Shown: positions 1 to 10,011 of the stretch, piece after piece
Numbering within the stretch: position 1 is the first letter of the stretch
Layout: every line of letters starts with the position of its first letter
Origin: JACVRW01 sp034664085
Lineage (GTDB): Bacteria > Actinomycetota > Thermoleophilia > Solirubrobacterales > Thermoleophilaceae
Length of the DNA stretch: 64,000 bases
Direction: 5' to 3'
Assembly (NCBI GenBank): GCA_034664085.1
Contig: JAXDII010000066.1
Location: 1 to 64,000 of the forward strand
Program-made: the position numbers and the translations under genes
Notes under the pieces: model-generated
The model's database searches: none
What the model was told of the DNA's origin: nothing
What the model saw: only the letters and a program-made list of their open reading frames with translations

Positions 1-867
1 GCCCGCGGAGTAGCGGCTCTCCGGCCCTCCCGCGCTGGTGAGCGTGACCGGTCCTGAGAGCGGCTGGCCGTGCACGCCCAGCTTCCAGCGAATGTAGGTG
101 GCGGTCGCGGACAGCGCCTCCTGGCTCGCCCCCACCGAGCTGTAGTCGCCGATGTTCGCTACACCGGCCGTCTGCGAGTTGAACCCCTGCGCGTGGGCGC
201 CGACCACCGCCTGGTCGAGCCCGCCCGCGCGGCCCTCGTAGATCGTGCCGTACTTGTCGACGAGCGCGTTGTAGCCGATGTCGTTCCAGCCGTTCGAGTT
301 GCGGTGGTAGCGGCAGATCGCGAGCACGATCTGCGGCGCCTCCTCGGGCGTGTAGTCGTTGAGGGACACCGTGTGGTGCACCTGCACCGCCTCCACGGCC
401 CCGTAGCTCGGGGCCTCACGAGGCACGCAGCTCGACGCGCCCCAGTCCTCGCGCGAGACGTACGGGAACGGCGTGGTCGTCGTGGCCTGCGCCGCGTGCA
501 CCCTCGTGCGGCGCTTGCCCACCGCGACGAAGTGGAGTCGCAGGCCCGGCACCCGCCGGTCGAGCCTGTACTGGACGGTGCGAGCGCGGCCGACCCAGGC
601 CGGATCCGACCCGCCCGATCCGTGCACGCCGAGATCTTGCCAGCGCCCCCAACCGCCCCTGCCCAGCACTCGCAGCTCCACGTCGGGCGTGGCAGTGCCC
701 CGCCAGCGCAGACCCACGAGGTTGAAGGCGCGCGCGGCCGAGACCGTCGCGCTTGTGCGACCCCCGGGCGCCGCGCGCTCGAAGTCGACCGGCCGGGCCA
801 CCGCCGCGGCGGGCGCGAGCAGGGCGACGGCGCAGAGCAGCGCCGCTGCTGAGACAGGCAGCTTCAC
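1..867 (-). CDS. Secreted N-acetylmuramoyl-L-alanine amidase / PGRP-domain protein (3' end outside window)
   Basis: Predicted cell-wall enzyme that cleaves the amide bond between muramic acid and the stem peptide, acting outside the membrane. The GTG at 867 is followed by a typical signal peptide (about residues 1-24, ending AAAVA). A beta-rich region without clear family follows, then a peptidoglycan-recognition domain from about residue 135 starting SREDWGAS. Seen there are VQVHHTVS (first zinc histidine near 164), the DIGYN and IYEGR motifs, and GAHAQGFN (second zinc histidine). The frame is open to base 1, so the C-terminus, including the third zinc ligand, is missing here. It lies downstream of and on the same strand as the DUF3105 gene, 40 bases away. 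Family assignment is firm; whether it is an active amidase or only binds peptidoglycan cannot be decided from the visible part. Confidence 0.87.
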   Translation of the reverse strand, partial: MKLPVSAAALLCAVALLAPAAAVARPVDFERAAPGGRTSATVSAARAFNLVGLRWRGTATPDVELRVLGRGGWGRWQDLGVHGSGGSDPAWVGRARTVQYRLDRRVPGLRLHFVAVGKRRTRVHAAQATTTTPFPYVSREDWGASSCVPREAPSYGAVEAVQVHHTVSLNDYTPEEAPQIVLAICRYHRNSNGWNDIGYNALVDKYGTIYEGRAGGLDQAVVGAHAQGFNSQTAGVANIGDYSSVGASQEALSATATYIRWKLGVHGQPLSGPVTLTSAGGPESRYSAG

Positions 868-907
868 AACAACCCCAACACGGTCATGGTCGGCCGGTTG
901 CGCTCGG

Positions 908-1630
908 CTACGGAATCGGCTCTGGGCCCTGCGAGCGGTGCTCGTCGCGGAACGCGGCGAGGGCATCGAACGTCTTGTCGTTCACTTCGTTGCACAGCAG
1001 TAGGCGCCCGGTCCCGCCCGGGGGCGGATCGGCGTTCCAGGCGGTGGCCGCCACGGCGTACGGCATGTTGCGCCGCGGGACGAGGACCATCTGGTACGGG
1101 TCGTCCTTGACCAGCGCCGTCAGGGCGGCTCGCTGCTCCTCGGGCAGGGAGGGCTTCACCCAGATGATCACGCGGCCGTGCTCCATGTTGTGCACGAGCT
1201 GCTCGTCCTGGGGCGCCTTGCCGTAGATGCCGTCGTCCGCGGGGATCTCGTAGTGCCTGCCCGTCGTGGGCGGGTTCGTGTTGTACTTGACCCGGTCGGA
1301 GAGATCCGTCGTGTGGGTGGCCACCCCGCTCCCCTTCTTCGAGCGCAGCTCGCAACCGGCGGCCTTCGCTGCGGGGGCCAGGTCGAAGACGGTCTGCTTC
1401 GGGAAGCTGCCGCCGTCGGGGAAGACGTTCCCGGCGTCCCCGGGCCCGCTGCCCGCCTTGTCGGCGCCGCCGGTCAGGAGCACGATCGCGACCACCACGG
1501 CGGCGATGGCGATTGCCGCCGCGATGCCGTAGCCGACCATCTTCTTGCGCTGCTCGGCGGCACGCGCCTGCTGCTCGCGGAGCTCACGCTCGCGCCGCAG
1601 CGCCTCCTTCTGATCTCTGCGGTGAGACAC
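908..1630 (-). CDS. DUF3105 single-pass membrane protein
   Basis: 240 residues. A basic, glutamine- and arginine-rich cytoplasmic N-terminus (about 1-30) is followed by one membrane helix (about 31-54) and an extracytoplasmic domain. The domain carries the DUF3105 pattern: YNTNPPTTGRHY, then HNMEHGRVIIW, then a conserved histidine/asparagine-poor C-terminal half ending near the stop. This family is widespread in actinobacteria and has no established function. The start ATG is unambiguous, because the basic leader and helix follow at once. It is on the same strand as the amidase gene downstream (40 bases) and may be co-transcribed with it. Confidence 0.85.
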   Translation of the reverse strand: MSHRRDQKEALRRERELREQQARAAEQRKKMVGYGIAAAIAIAAVVVAIVLLTGGADKAGSGPGDAGNVFPDGGSFPKQTVFDLAPAAKAAGCELRSKKGSGVATHTTDLSDRVKYNTNPPTTGRHYEIPADDGIYGKAPQDEQLVHNMEHGRVIIWVKPSLPEEQRAALTALVKDDPYQMVLVPRRNMPYAVAATAWNADPPPGGTGRLLLCNEVNDKTFDALAAFRDEHRSQGPEPIP

Positions 1631-1653
1631 GGCGGAGAAGCGTAGTGAAGGGT

Positions 1654-2532
1654 CTAGCCGGAAGGCCGCCGCGCCGACGTGCCACGCCGCGTCCCAGAGG
1701 CGGCGCGCCGCCGGGCGCCGCTCTTCGGAGCCGGCTTGAAGCAGCGCTCGATGAACTCGACGATCTCGTTCGTGAGGCGCTCCGGCGTGAGCCGGAGCTC
1801 GAGGATCGACGAGGCCTCGACCAGGCGCGCATTAGGCAGCTCGCGCACGAGCATGTCCGAGTCCGAGAACGGGTGGATCGGGTCGCGGTAGTGGCCGATC
1901 ACGAGCGTCTGCTGCGTCATCTTCGCCCGCTCCTCGCGCGGCGGCGCGACGCGCCCGTAGAAGAGCCCCTGGAGCACCGAGGCAGACGGCTTCGGATCCT
2001 GGCCGATCCAGTCGAGCACCATGTCGCCGAGCAGCCAGTTCCCGCGCGGAACCAGTCGCGCGCCGCGGCCGACCAGGCGTGCGACCGGTGCGCCGAACGT
2101 CAGCCCCACGAGCAACGGCGTGAACGCGATCGCGCACCCGAGCAGCGCGTTGTCGAGCACCGGCATCTCGATCAGCATTCCCTTCACGCGCTCGGGTGCC
2201 GCCGCGGCCGCCTCGAGCGTCGCGTTGGCGCCCAGCGAGGTGCCGCCGATCACCGCCTGCTTCACACCGGCGTGGTCGAGCAGCGCGATCGCCTGGCGGC
2301 CGAAGGTGGACATGCCGTAGCTCCACATCTCGGGCGGGCGATCCGACTCGCCATGGCCGAGCAGGTCGAGGCAGAGCACGCGGTAGCCGCTGTCAGAGAG
2401 CGTCTCCGCGAGCGGGGCGTGCATCTTGCGGGAGAACAGCAGGCCGGGAAGCAGGACCACGACGCGGTCCCCGCTGCCGTACTCGTCGTACACGAGCCGG
2501 TTGCCATCGAGCTCGAAATTCTTCGTCGGCAT
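1654..2532 (-). CDS. Alpha/beta hydrolase
   Basis: About 292 residues of alpha/beta-hydrolase fold. The oxyanion region is LLPGLLFSRK, the nucleophile elbow is GGTSLGAN (Ser99 from the ATG at 2532), and the late histidine is plausible in the GHYRDPIHP segment. The TTG 12 bases upstream is possible but the ATG is preferred. A TATTGT hexamer lies 8 bases before this ATG, as in leaderless actinobacterial transcripts. The last 30 residues are arginine- and serine-rich and probably disordered. The substrate is unknown. It is divergent from the molybdenum hydroxylase operon with only 68 bases between the starts, so the two may share control, but no functional link is visible. Confidence 0.8.
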   Translation of the reverse strand: MPTKNFELDGNRLVYDEYGSGDRVVVLLPGLLFSRKMHAPLAETLSDSGYRVLCLDLLGHGESDRPPEMWSYGMSTFGRQAIALLDHAGVKQAVIGGTSLGANATLEAAAAAPERVKGMLIEMPVLDNALLGCAIAFTPLLVGLTFGAPVARLVGRGARLVPRGNWLLGDMVLDWIGQDPKPSASVLQGLFYGRVAPPREERAKMTQQTLVIGHYRDPIHPFSDSDMLVRELPNARLVEASSILELRLTPERLTNEIVEFIERCFKPAPKSGARRRAASGTRRGTSARRPSG

Positions 2533-2540
2533 TGCGGGCC

Positions 2541-2546
2541 ACAATA
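2541..2546 (-). promoter_or_regulatory. Candidate -10 element, leaderless promoter of the hydrolase gene
   Basis: Read on the minus strand this is TATTGT, 8 bases before the ATG at 2532 and without a Shine-Dalgarno sequence between. The arrangement fits a leaderless transcript. It is a single hexamer match and no -35 element is clear. Confidence 0.3.
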
Positions 2547-2600
2547 GCCGCGCATTAGCATCCCGACCCGCAGTTGAAAACGCGACCGGGAGGAAGTCGT

Positions 2601-3076
<476 letters not shown>

Positions 3077-3080
<4 letters not shown>

Positions 3081-5527
3081 CCAGCGTCGGCCAGGCGCTC
3101 AAGCGCAAGGAAGACCCCCGCATGATCACCGGGCGGGGGTACTACACCGAGGACATCACGCTGCCCGGGATGCTGTACGCGACGATCGTCCGCTCGCCGG
3201 AGGCGCACGCGACGATCACGTCGATCGACACGTCGGCGGCGAAGGAGCGCGACGGCGTAGTGGCGGTGCTGACCGGCGAGGACATGGCCGGGGACTTCGC
3301 GGGCCCGATCCCGATGGTCTGGGCCCCGCCCGGCGTGGAGATCAACACCCCCGAGCACTGGCCGCTCAAGCGCGGCGAGGTCAAGCACGTCGGCGATCCC
3401 GTGGCCGTGGTGGTCGCCACGACCCGCGGCGCCGCCGTGGACGCCGCCGAGGACGTGTTCGTCGAGTACGACGCGAAGCCGGCCGTCGTCGATCCCGAGC
3501 AGGCGCTCGAGGACGGCGCGCCGCTGGTCTGGGAGCAGTTCGGCACCAACAAGACGCACGAGTGGGCCGTCGCCGGCGGCGACTTCGACGCCGCCCAGGC
3601 CGAGGCCGATGTGACGGTCGAGCACCGCTACGTCAACCACCGCACATCGGGCGCCCCGATCGAGCCGCGCTGCTCGGTCGCGGAGGCGCGCGCGGGCCAC
3701 CTGACGCTCTACTCGACCACGCAGATCCCGCACATCGCCCGCTTCATCCTCTCGGGGATGGTCGGCGTGCCGGAGGACCGGCTGCGGGTGGTGGCGCCCG
3801 ACGTCGGCGGAGGCTTCGGCGCCAAGCTCCAGGTGTACGCCGAGGAGGCGCTCGTCCTCGCGCTGGCCAAGCGGCTGGGGCGTCCGGTCAAGTGGACCGA
3901 GACGCGCTCCGAGCACATGACCACGAGCCACCACGGGCGCGACCAGATCGCGTATGTGACGCTCACCGCCAAGCGCGACGGCACGGTCACCGGCTGCCGC
4001 GCGCGGATCGTCGCCGACCTGGGCGCCTACCAGCAGATCCTCACGCCGTTCATCCCGACGCTGGGCTTTCCGGTGATGGGCGGCTGCTACGCGATCCCGT
4101 CGATCGACCTGCACTTCACCGGCGTGTTCACGAACAAGATGCCCACCGACGCGATCCGCGGAGCGGGCCGCCCTGAGGCGACGTACTGGATCGAGCTGAC
4201 GATGGACAAGCTCGCCCGCGAGCTGGGGATGGATCCGCTCGAGCTGAGGCGGAAGAACTTCATCCCCAAGGAGCAGTTCCCGTTCGAGACGGCGCTCGGC
4301 ATCGTCTACGACTCGGGCGACTACCAGGGCACGCTCGACCGGCTGCTCGAGAACTTCGACCTCGACGCCTTCCGCAGCGAGCAGGCCAGCCTGCGCCAGC
4401 AGGGCATCTACCGCGGGGTCGGCTTCTCGACCTGGGTCGAGGTGTGCGGCCTCGCGCCCTCGCGGGCGGTAGGTCCGCAGGGGGTCGGGCTGCAGGCGGC
4501 CTTCTATGAGTCCGCCAACGTGCGGGTCACGCCGACCGGTTCGGCCATCGTCTACTCCGGTGCGTCGCCGCACGGGCAGGGCCTCGACACGAGCTTCGCC
4601 CAGATCGCCGGCGACATCCTCGGGATCGACCCGGAGAACGTGCAGGTGCTGCACGGCGACACCGACCAGGGCGCGTGGGGCTGGGGCACCTACGGCTCGC
4701 GCTCGCTGTCCGTCGGCGGCGAGGCGATCGCCCGGGCCGCGCGCAAGGTCCAGGACAAGGCCAAGCACGTCTGCGCGGCCCTGCTGGAGGCCGCGCCGGA
4801 CGACATCGAGCTCGTCGACGGGAAGTACCAGGTGCGCGGCTCGCCCGACAAGTCGATGACGATGGCCGAGATCTCGGGGGCGGCGCACATCCCGCCGAAC
4901 GAGCTGCCCACCGACATCGAGCCGGGTCTCGAGGAGAGCTCGTTCTACGACCCGGAGAACTTCGTGTTCCCGTTCGGCGCCCACGCGTGCGTGGTGGACG
5001 TGGACGCGGAGACCGGCAAGGCGACGGTGGTGCGCTACGTCTCCGTCGACGACTGCGGGACGCCGATCAACCCGATGCTGATCGACGGCCAGGTGCACGG
5101 CGGCATCGCCCACGCGATCGGCCAGGCGCTCTACGAGCAGGTCGTCTACGACTCGGAGGGGCAGCTCGTGACCGGCACGTTCGTCGACTACGCACTGCCG
5201 ACGGCGGCGGAGATGCCGCACTTCGAGACCGACCGCACCGAGACGCCGTCGCCGACCAACTCACTCGGCGTCAAGGGTGTCGGAGAGGCCGGCACGATCG
5301 CGGCCACGCCGGCCGTCGTGGCCGCTGTGCACGACGCCCTCCAGCCCCTCGGAGTGGAGTGGGTCGACATGCCGCTCACGCCGGTGCGGGTCTACGAGGC
5401 GATCCAGGCCGCGCAGGGCAACGGCAGCGGGCCGAGGGCCAGCGAGCAGGGCGTCGACCTGGGCGAGCACGGCGGCGGCGCCGCCGGCAGCGGCCCAACC
5501 GGCCCGGATGAAGGAGGTGCGGCGTGA
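3077..5527 (+). CDS. Molybdenum hydroxylase large subunit (Mo-pterin binding), CoxL-like, not form I CODH
   Basis: 816 residues; binds molybdopterin cytosine dinucleotide and carries the substrate site. Features include the N-terminal hammerhead domain (RMITGRGYYTED), GGGFGAK near residue 244, the substrate loop AIRGAGRPEATY near 359, and the late GVGEAGT motif. True form I CO dehydrogenase has AYRCSFR at the loop. Here it is IRGAGR, closer to the form II (AYRGAGR) group, whose substrates are mostly unknown, so CO oxidation should not be assumed. The start is the ATG overlapping the small-subunit stop (ATGA). The last 45 residues are a glycine-rich tail of low complexity. A strong AAGGAGG near the 3' end serves the next gene. 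Confidence 0.93.
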
Positions 5528-6369
5528 TCACCGCTCCGTTCGACTACGAGGCGCCCGAGACGCTCGATGCTGCCGTGCGGATGCTGCACGAGAACGGCGT
5601 GGACGCGAAGCTGCTCGCGGGTGGCCACTCACTGCTGCCGCTGATGAAGCTGCGGCTGGCCGCGCCGATCCTGCTCGTGGACCTGCGGCGAGTGCCCGGG
5701 CTACATCACATCCAGCGCGAGAACGGCTCGTGGCGCATCGGCGCCATGACGCGCCACGCGGACCTGCAGGACACGCCCGAGCTGGGCGTCGTGGCGACGG
5801 TCGCCTCGCACATCGCCGACCAGCAGGTGCGCAACCGCGGCACGATCGGTGGCTCGCTGGCGCACGGCGATCCCGCCTCCGACCTGCCCGCGGTCCTGCT
5901 CGCGCTCGACGGCGAGGTGACGGCGCAGGGCCCCAACGGCTTGCGCACGATTCCCGCCTCGGAGCTGTTCCAGGACTACCTCACCACCACGCTCGAGCAC
6001 GACGAGGTGATCACCGAGGTGCGCCTGCCGGCGACCGACGACTGGGGCTACGGCTACGAGAAGTTCGCGCGCCGTGCCGAGGACTGGGCGATGGTCGGCG
6101 TGTGCGCGGTGGTCAAGGAGGCCGCCGACGGGTCCTGCGAGGACGTGCGCATCGGGCTCACCCACATGGGCTCGACTCCGCTGCGCGCGAGCGCGACCGA
6201 GGCGGCGCTGCGCGGCCAGCCGCTCGACGCCGACTCGATCGCCCGCGCCGCCGAGCAGGCGGCCGAGGGAACCGATCCGCCCGGCGACCTGAACGCCACG
6301 CCGGACTACAAGCGCCACCTCGCACGGGTGCTGACCCGCAGGGCCCTGGAGGCGGCCACGCGCGCGTGA
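5524..6369 (+). CDS. Molybdenum hydroxylase medium subunit (FAD-binding), CoxM-like
   Basis: 281-residue FAD subunit that accepts electrons from the 2Fe-2S centres. The FAD pyrophosphate motif LLAGGHSLLPLMK is at about residues 31-43, and the second FAD loop QQVRNRGTIGGSLAHGDP is near residue 100, both in standard positions. The GTG start overlaps the preceding stop (GTGA) and has an AAGGAGG ribosome site inside the end of the large-subunit gene, so translation is coupled. Gene order small-large-medium differs from the medium-small-large order of classic cox operons. Confidence 0.93.
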   Translation: MITAPFDYEAPETLDAAVRMLHENGVDAKLLAGGHSLLPLMKLRLAAPILLVDLRRVPGLHHIQRENGSWRIGAMTRHADLQDTPELGVVATVASHIADQQVRNRGTIGGSLAHGDPASDLPAVLLALDGEVTAQGPNGLRTIPASELFQDYLTTTLEHDEVITEVRLPATDDWGYGYEKFARRAEDWAMVGVCAVVKEAADGSCEDVRIGLTHMGSTPLRASATEAALRGQPLDADSIARAAEQAAEGTDPPGDLNATPDYKRHLARVLTRRALEAATRA

Positions 6370-7199
6370 GCTTCGACAACCCAGAAGCCGTACGCGAGGC
6401 CCTGGGGGGCGAGCGTTACCTCGCCGACCGGGGCCTCTGCACTGCCGTGTTCCTGGCCGCGAGCCTGGAGCAGCCGCTGCTGCTCGAGGGCGAGGCCGGC
6501 GTGGGCAAGACCGAGGTGGCGAAGGCCCTGGCCGGCGCGACCGGCGCGCGCCTGATCCGGCTCCAGTGCCACGAGGGGATCGACCTCCACCACGCGCTCT
6601 ATGACTGGGACTACCCGCGCCAGCTGCTCCATTTGCGCGCGGAGGGCTCGGACCAGGGCGTCGAGCTCTACTCGGAGCGCTTCCTGCTGCGCCGCCCGCT
6701 GCTCGAGGCGCTGCAGGCGAGCGAGCCGGTGGTGCTGCTGATCGACGAGATCGATCGTGCCGACGACGAGTTCGAGGCCTTCCTGCTGGAGCTGCTCTCG
6801 GACTTCCAGGTCTCGATCCCGGAGCTGGGCACGGTCACCGCGGAGCGGCGCCCGATGGTCGTGATGACGTCGAACCGCACGCGCGAGCTGCACGACGCAC
6901 TCAAGCGGCGCTGCCTCTACCACTGGATCGACTACCCGGCGCGCGAGCGCGAGGCGCAGATCGTGCAGGCGCGCCTGCCCGGGGTGCCCGACGCGATCGC
7001 GGAGCGCGTCTGCGCCGCGGTCGAGCGGCTGCGCGGCGAGGAGCTGTACAAGCTACCCGGCGTGGGCGAGACGATCGACTGGGCGCGCGCCCTGCTCGCG
7101 CTCGACGAGGCAGACCTCGACGCGACGCTCGGCGTGGTGCTCAAGGTCAAGGAGGACATCGACCGGGTGCGCGAGGACGGGGTGCTGGCGGATGCGTGA
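6366..7199 (+). CDS. coxD: MoxR-family AAA+ ATPase (CoxD-like)
   Basis: 277 residues. MoxR ATPases act as chaperones that mature metal enzymes; CoxD is needed for assembly of the Mo-Cu centre in studied cox systems. Walker A is GEAGVGKTE (about residues 42-50), Walker B is VVLLIDEIDRADDE, and the sensor region is MTSNRTRELHDALKRRC. The GTG start overlaps the stop of the FAD subunit by four bases. It pairs with the VWA protein that follows, the usual MoxR/VWA partnership. Because the large subunit lacks the CO dehydrogenase cysteine loop, the maturation task here may be something other than copper insertion. Confidence 0.9.
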   Translation: MSFDNPEAVREALGGERYLADRGLCTAVFLAASLEQPLLLEGEAGVGKTEVAKALAGATGARLIRLQCHEGIDLHHALYDWDYPRQLLHLRAEGSDQGVELYSERFLLRRPLLEALQASEPVVLLIDEIDRADDEFEAFLLELLSDFQVSIPELGTVTAERRPMVVMTSNRTRELHDALKRRCLYHWIDYPAREREAQIVQARLPGVPDAIAERVCAAVERLRGEELYKLPGVGETIDWARALLALDEADLDATLGVVLKVKEDIDRVREDGVLADA

Positions 7200-8367
7200 T
7201 CGCATCGGCGCGCGCATGACCGGCCGGCTGACGCTGCTGGCCGCCTCGATGCGCGCCGCGGGCGTGCGTGTGGGCGTGGGCGAGCTGCTCACGGCGCACC
7301 GCGCGCTGGGCGCCGTCGATCCGGCGGACCGCGAGGCGGCCTACTTCGCGCTGCGCGCCGCCCTCTGCTCGCGGCGCGACGACCTGGAGGCGTTCGACGC
7401 CGCCTTCGCGGAGTGGTTCGCCCCCGCCCAGGCGCCCGTGCCGCAGCCGCCGCCGGGACTCGACGACGCCGCCAAGCTGGCGCTGCCGCGCACGGCGCTG
7501 CCGGGAACGGCGGATCTGCCGGAGCTCGGAGACGAGTCCGACGTGGTGCCCTCGGCGTGGTCGGATGTCGAGCTGCTGCGCGAGAAGGACTTCGCCGACT
7601 ACACCGAGGAGGAGCGCCGGCGCGCCCGCCGGGTGATGCGCAGGCTGGCGACCGCGGTGCCGACGCGGCCATCGCGCCGCACCCGCCCGGCACGCCGCCG
7701 CGGCGCCGCGCCGCCCGCCGCGCGGCTGGACCTGCGCGGCACGATGCGCGCCGCGCTGCGCACCGCCGGCGACCCGTTCGAGCGGCACTGGCGCGAGCCC
7801 GGCGAACGGCCGCGCCCGCTCGTGCTGATCTGCGACGTGTCGGGCTCGATGGAGCCGTACGCGCGCATGCTGCTCTCCTACATGCAGGCCTGCGTCGCCG
7901 CCCGCCGGCGCGTGGAGGCGTTCGTCTTCGGCACGCGCCTCACGCGCGTCACGGCCGAGCTGCGCGGACGCGAGGTGGACGCCGCGCTGGCGCGCGCCGC
8001 CCAGGCCACGCAGGACTGGTCGGGTGGCACGCGCATCGGCGAGGCGCTCGCGACGCTCAACCGCGAGCACGGGCGCCGCGTCGGCCGCGGCGCCGTGGTG
8101 GTGCTGCTCTCCGACGGCTGGGACCGCGGCGAGCCCGCCGAGCTCGAGAGCGAGATCGCCCGGCTGTCGCGCTGCGCGCACCGGCTGATCTGGCTCAACC
8201 CGCTCAAGGCGCACCCCGACTACCAGCCGCTCACGCGCGGGATGCGTGCGGCGCTGCCGCACGTCGACGAGTTCATGGCGGGCAACTCGCTTGCGTCTTT
8301 GGAGGAGCTGGCCGAAGCTTTGGATCGACTGTCCATGGGCAAGCTGCGCAGGGAGGAGACCACGTGA
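7192..8367 (+). CDS. coxE: VWA-domain protein (CoxE-like)
   Basis: 391 residues. A helical N-terminal region (about 1-170) includes an arginine/proline-rich linker (TRPSRRTRPARRR). A von Willebrand A domain follows, with the metal-ion site DVSGSM near residue 215 and later WSGGTRIGEAL and LSDGWDRG. CoxE partners work with the MoxR ATPase in maturing the Mo site. The start ATG lies 8 bases inside the end of coxD. Length and organisation match CoxE proteins. Confidence 0.88.
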   Translation: MRDRIGARMTGRLTLLAASMRAAGVRVGVGELLTAHRALGAVDPADREAAYFALRAALCSRRDDLEAFDAAFAEWFAPAQAPVPQPPPGLDDAAKLALPRTALPGTADLPELGDESDVVPSAWSDVELLREKDFADYTEEERRRARRVMRRLATAVPTRPSRRTRPARRRGAAPPAARLDLRGTMRAALRTAGDPFERHWREPGERPRPLVLICDVSGSMEPYARMLLSYMQACVAARRRVEAFVFGTRLTRVTAELRGREVDAALARAAQATQDWSGGTRIGEALATLNREHGRRVGRGAVVVLLSDGWDRGEPAELESEIARLSRCAHRLIWLNPLKAHPDYQPLTRGMRAALPHVDEFMAGNSLASLEELAEALDRLSMGKLRREETT

Positions 8368-8678
8368 AGGACGTCGTCGAGGACGTACGCATCTGGACGG
8401 CCCGGGGCGACCGGGTCGCCATCGCGACCGTGGTGGGGGTCAAGCGCTCGGCGCCGCGCCCGCCCGGCGCGAAGATGGCGGTCAACGAGCACGGCGAGGT
8501 GTCGGGTGCCGTCTCCGGCGGCTGCGTCGAGGGCGCCGTCGTCGAGGTCGCCGGCGAGGTGCTGCGCGAGGGCGAGCCGCGGCTGCTGCACTTCGGCATC
8601 GCCGACTCGGAGGCCTGGGACGTCGGCCTCCCCTGCGGCGGCGAGATCGACGTGTTCGTGGAGGAGTACGCGGAGTGA
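8364..8678 (+). CDS. Short XdhC/CoxI-type protein (N-terminal domain only)
   Basis: 104 residues, equal to only the first domain of XdhC/CoxI proteins, which help insert or sulfurate the molybdenum cofactor. It has VVGVKRSAPRPPGAKM, the cysteine motif SGGCVEGAV and the terminal LPCGGEIDVFVE. Both conserved cysteines are present. The GTG start overlaps coxE (GTGA) and the end overlaps the next gene in the same way. The next gene carries the Rossmann half, so the family is split here into two polypeptides, as in cox operons with separate CoxF and CoxI. Confidence 0.87.
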   Translation: MKDVVEDVRIWTARGDRVAIATVVGVKRSAPRPPGAKMAVNEHGEVSGAVSGGCVEGAVVEVAGEVLREGEPRLLHFGIADSEAWDVGLPCGGEIDVFVEEYAE

Positions 8679-9445
8679 GCCTCAGCCCCCAGGGCGAGTT
8701 CGCCCGCATCGCGGAGGAAGACGGCCGCGCGGCTCTGGTCACCGTGGTCGCCGGCGGCCAGCTGGGCGCGAAGCTGCTCGTGCGCCCGGACGGCGCCACG
8801 GCGGGCGGCCTGGGCGACACCGCGCTCGACCGGACCGCCACCGAGGCGGCCGAGGACCTGATGTGGGCCGAGCGCTCCGAGCTGCGCGAGCTCGACGGCG
8901 TCTCGCTGTTCGTGGACGTGACGGCGCCCGCGCCCCGGCTGGTGATCTTCGGGGCGGTGGACTACGCCGCGGCGCTGAGCCGGCTGGCCCGGGCGGCAGG
9001 CTGGCGTCCGTTCGTCTGCGACCCGCGCTCCCAGTTCGCCACGCGCGAGCGCTTCCCCGACGCCGAGGAAGTGATCGCCGCATGGCCGGAGCAGGCGTTC
9101 GCGCGCGTCGGCGGGATCGACCGCGCCACGTACATCGCCGTGCTCACCCACGACCCCAAGCTCGACGACGCGGCGCTCGAGCTGGCGCTGCGCTCCGAGG
9201 CGGCGTACGTGGGAGCGATGGGCAGCCGGCGCGCGCAGGCACAGCGCCGCGAGCGGCTGCTCGCGCTCGGGATCGACGAGGACCTGATCGGGCGGGTCGC
9301 CGCGCCGATCGGCCTCGACCTCGGCGCGCTGACGCCCGAGGAGACGGCGCTGTCGATCATGGCCGAGGTCGTCGCGGTCAGGCACGGGCGCGATGGCGGC
9401 CGCCTGTCGCAGGCCGCCGGCCGCATCCACGAGGTGGGAGCGTGA
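8675..9445 (+). CDS. XdhC family protein with Rossmann C-terminal domain
   Basis: 256 residues. The N-terminal part resembles the XdhC_CoxI domain (GRAALVTVVAGGQLGAKLLV) but lacks the SGGC and LPCGG cysteine motifs of its neighbour. The C-terminal XdhC Rossmann domain begins near APRLVIFGAVDYA and contains LTHDPKLDD, YVGAMGSRRAQ and LGALTPEETALSI. It probably works with the preceding short protein in delivering the Mo cofactor. The GTG start overlaps its neighbour by four bases; a GTGA junction follows at its end. Confidence 0.87.
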   Translation: MSLSPQGEFARIAEEDGRAALVTVVAGGQLGAKLLVRPDGATAGGLGDTALDRTATEAAEDLMWAERSELRELDGVSLFVDVTAPAPRLVIFGAVDYAAALSRLARAAGWRPFVCDPRSQFATRERFPDAEEVIAAWPEQAFARVGGIDRATYIAVLTHDPKLDDAALELALRSEAAYVGAMGSRRAQAQRRERLLALGIDEDLIGRVAAPIGLDLGALTPEETALSIMAEVVAVRHGRDGGRLSQAAGRIHEVGA

Positions 9446-10011
9446 TCGGAGGCCTGGTGCTGGCCGCGGGCGCCGCCACCCGCTTCGGCCGTTCCAAGCA
9501 GCTCGCCGAGCTGGACGGCCGCCCGCTGCTGGAGCACTCGGTGCGGGCGATGATCGCCTCGCCCGTCGGCCGCGTGGTCGTGGTCCTGGGGGCCGGCGCG
9601 GAGCACGTGATCGCCGCGGTCGACCTCCACGGCGCCGACCACGTCGTATGCGACCGCTGGGACGAGGGCCAGTCGGCCTCGCTGGCCTGCGGCCTGGCGG
9701 AGCTCTCCGACTGCGAGGCGGTGGTGATCACGCTCGGTGACCAGCCGCGCCTGTCGCCCGACGCCATCCGCCGCGTGATCGCGGCCCGCGCAGCGGGGGT
9801 GGACGCCGTGCGCGCCACGTACTCGGGCGAGCCCGGCCATCCGGTGCTGCTCGAGCACGGCCTGTTCGCCCGCATGCGCGACATCTCCGGGGACCACGGG
9901 GCGCGCAACCTGCTGCTCAGCGTGCCGACGCGCGAGGTCGCCTGCGACGACCTCGGCGGCGGCGAGGACGTCGACACGCCGGCCCAGCTGGACGAGCTGC
10001 GCGCGAGATGA
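9442..10011 (+). CDS. MobA/MocA-like molybdenum cofactor nucleotidyltransferase
   Basis: 189 residues. The nucleotidyltransferase signature LVLAAGAATRFGRSKQL is at residues 5-21, followed by DEGQSASLACGL, the metal motif GDQP and GHPVLL. MocA-type enzymes attach CMP to Mo-molybdopterin to give the dinucleotide form used by xanthine-oxidase-family enzymes, which fits this operon. CTP versus GTP specificity cannot be read with certainty from the sequence. The GTG start overlaps the preceding stop (GTGA) and an ATGA junction leads into coxG. Confidence 0.88.
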   Translation: MIGGLVLAAGAATRFGRSKQLAELDGRPLLEHSVRAMIASPVGRVVVVLGAGAEHVIAAVDLHGADHVVCDRWDEGQSASLACGLAELSDCEAVVITLGDQPRLSPDAIRRVIAARAAGVDAVRATYSGEPGHPVLLEHGLFARMRDISGDHGARNLLLSVPTREVACDDLGGGEDVDTPAQLDELRAR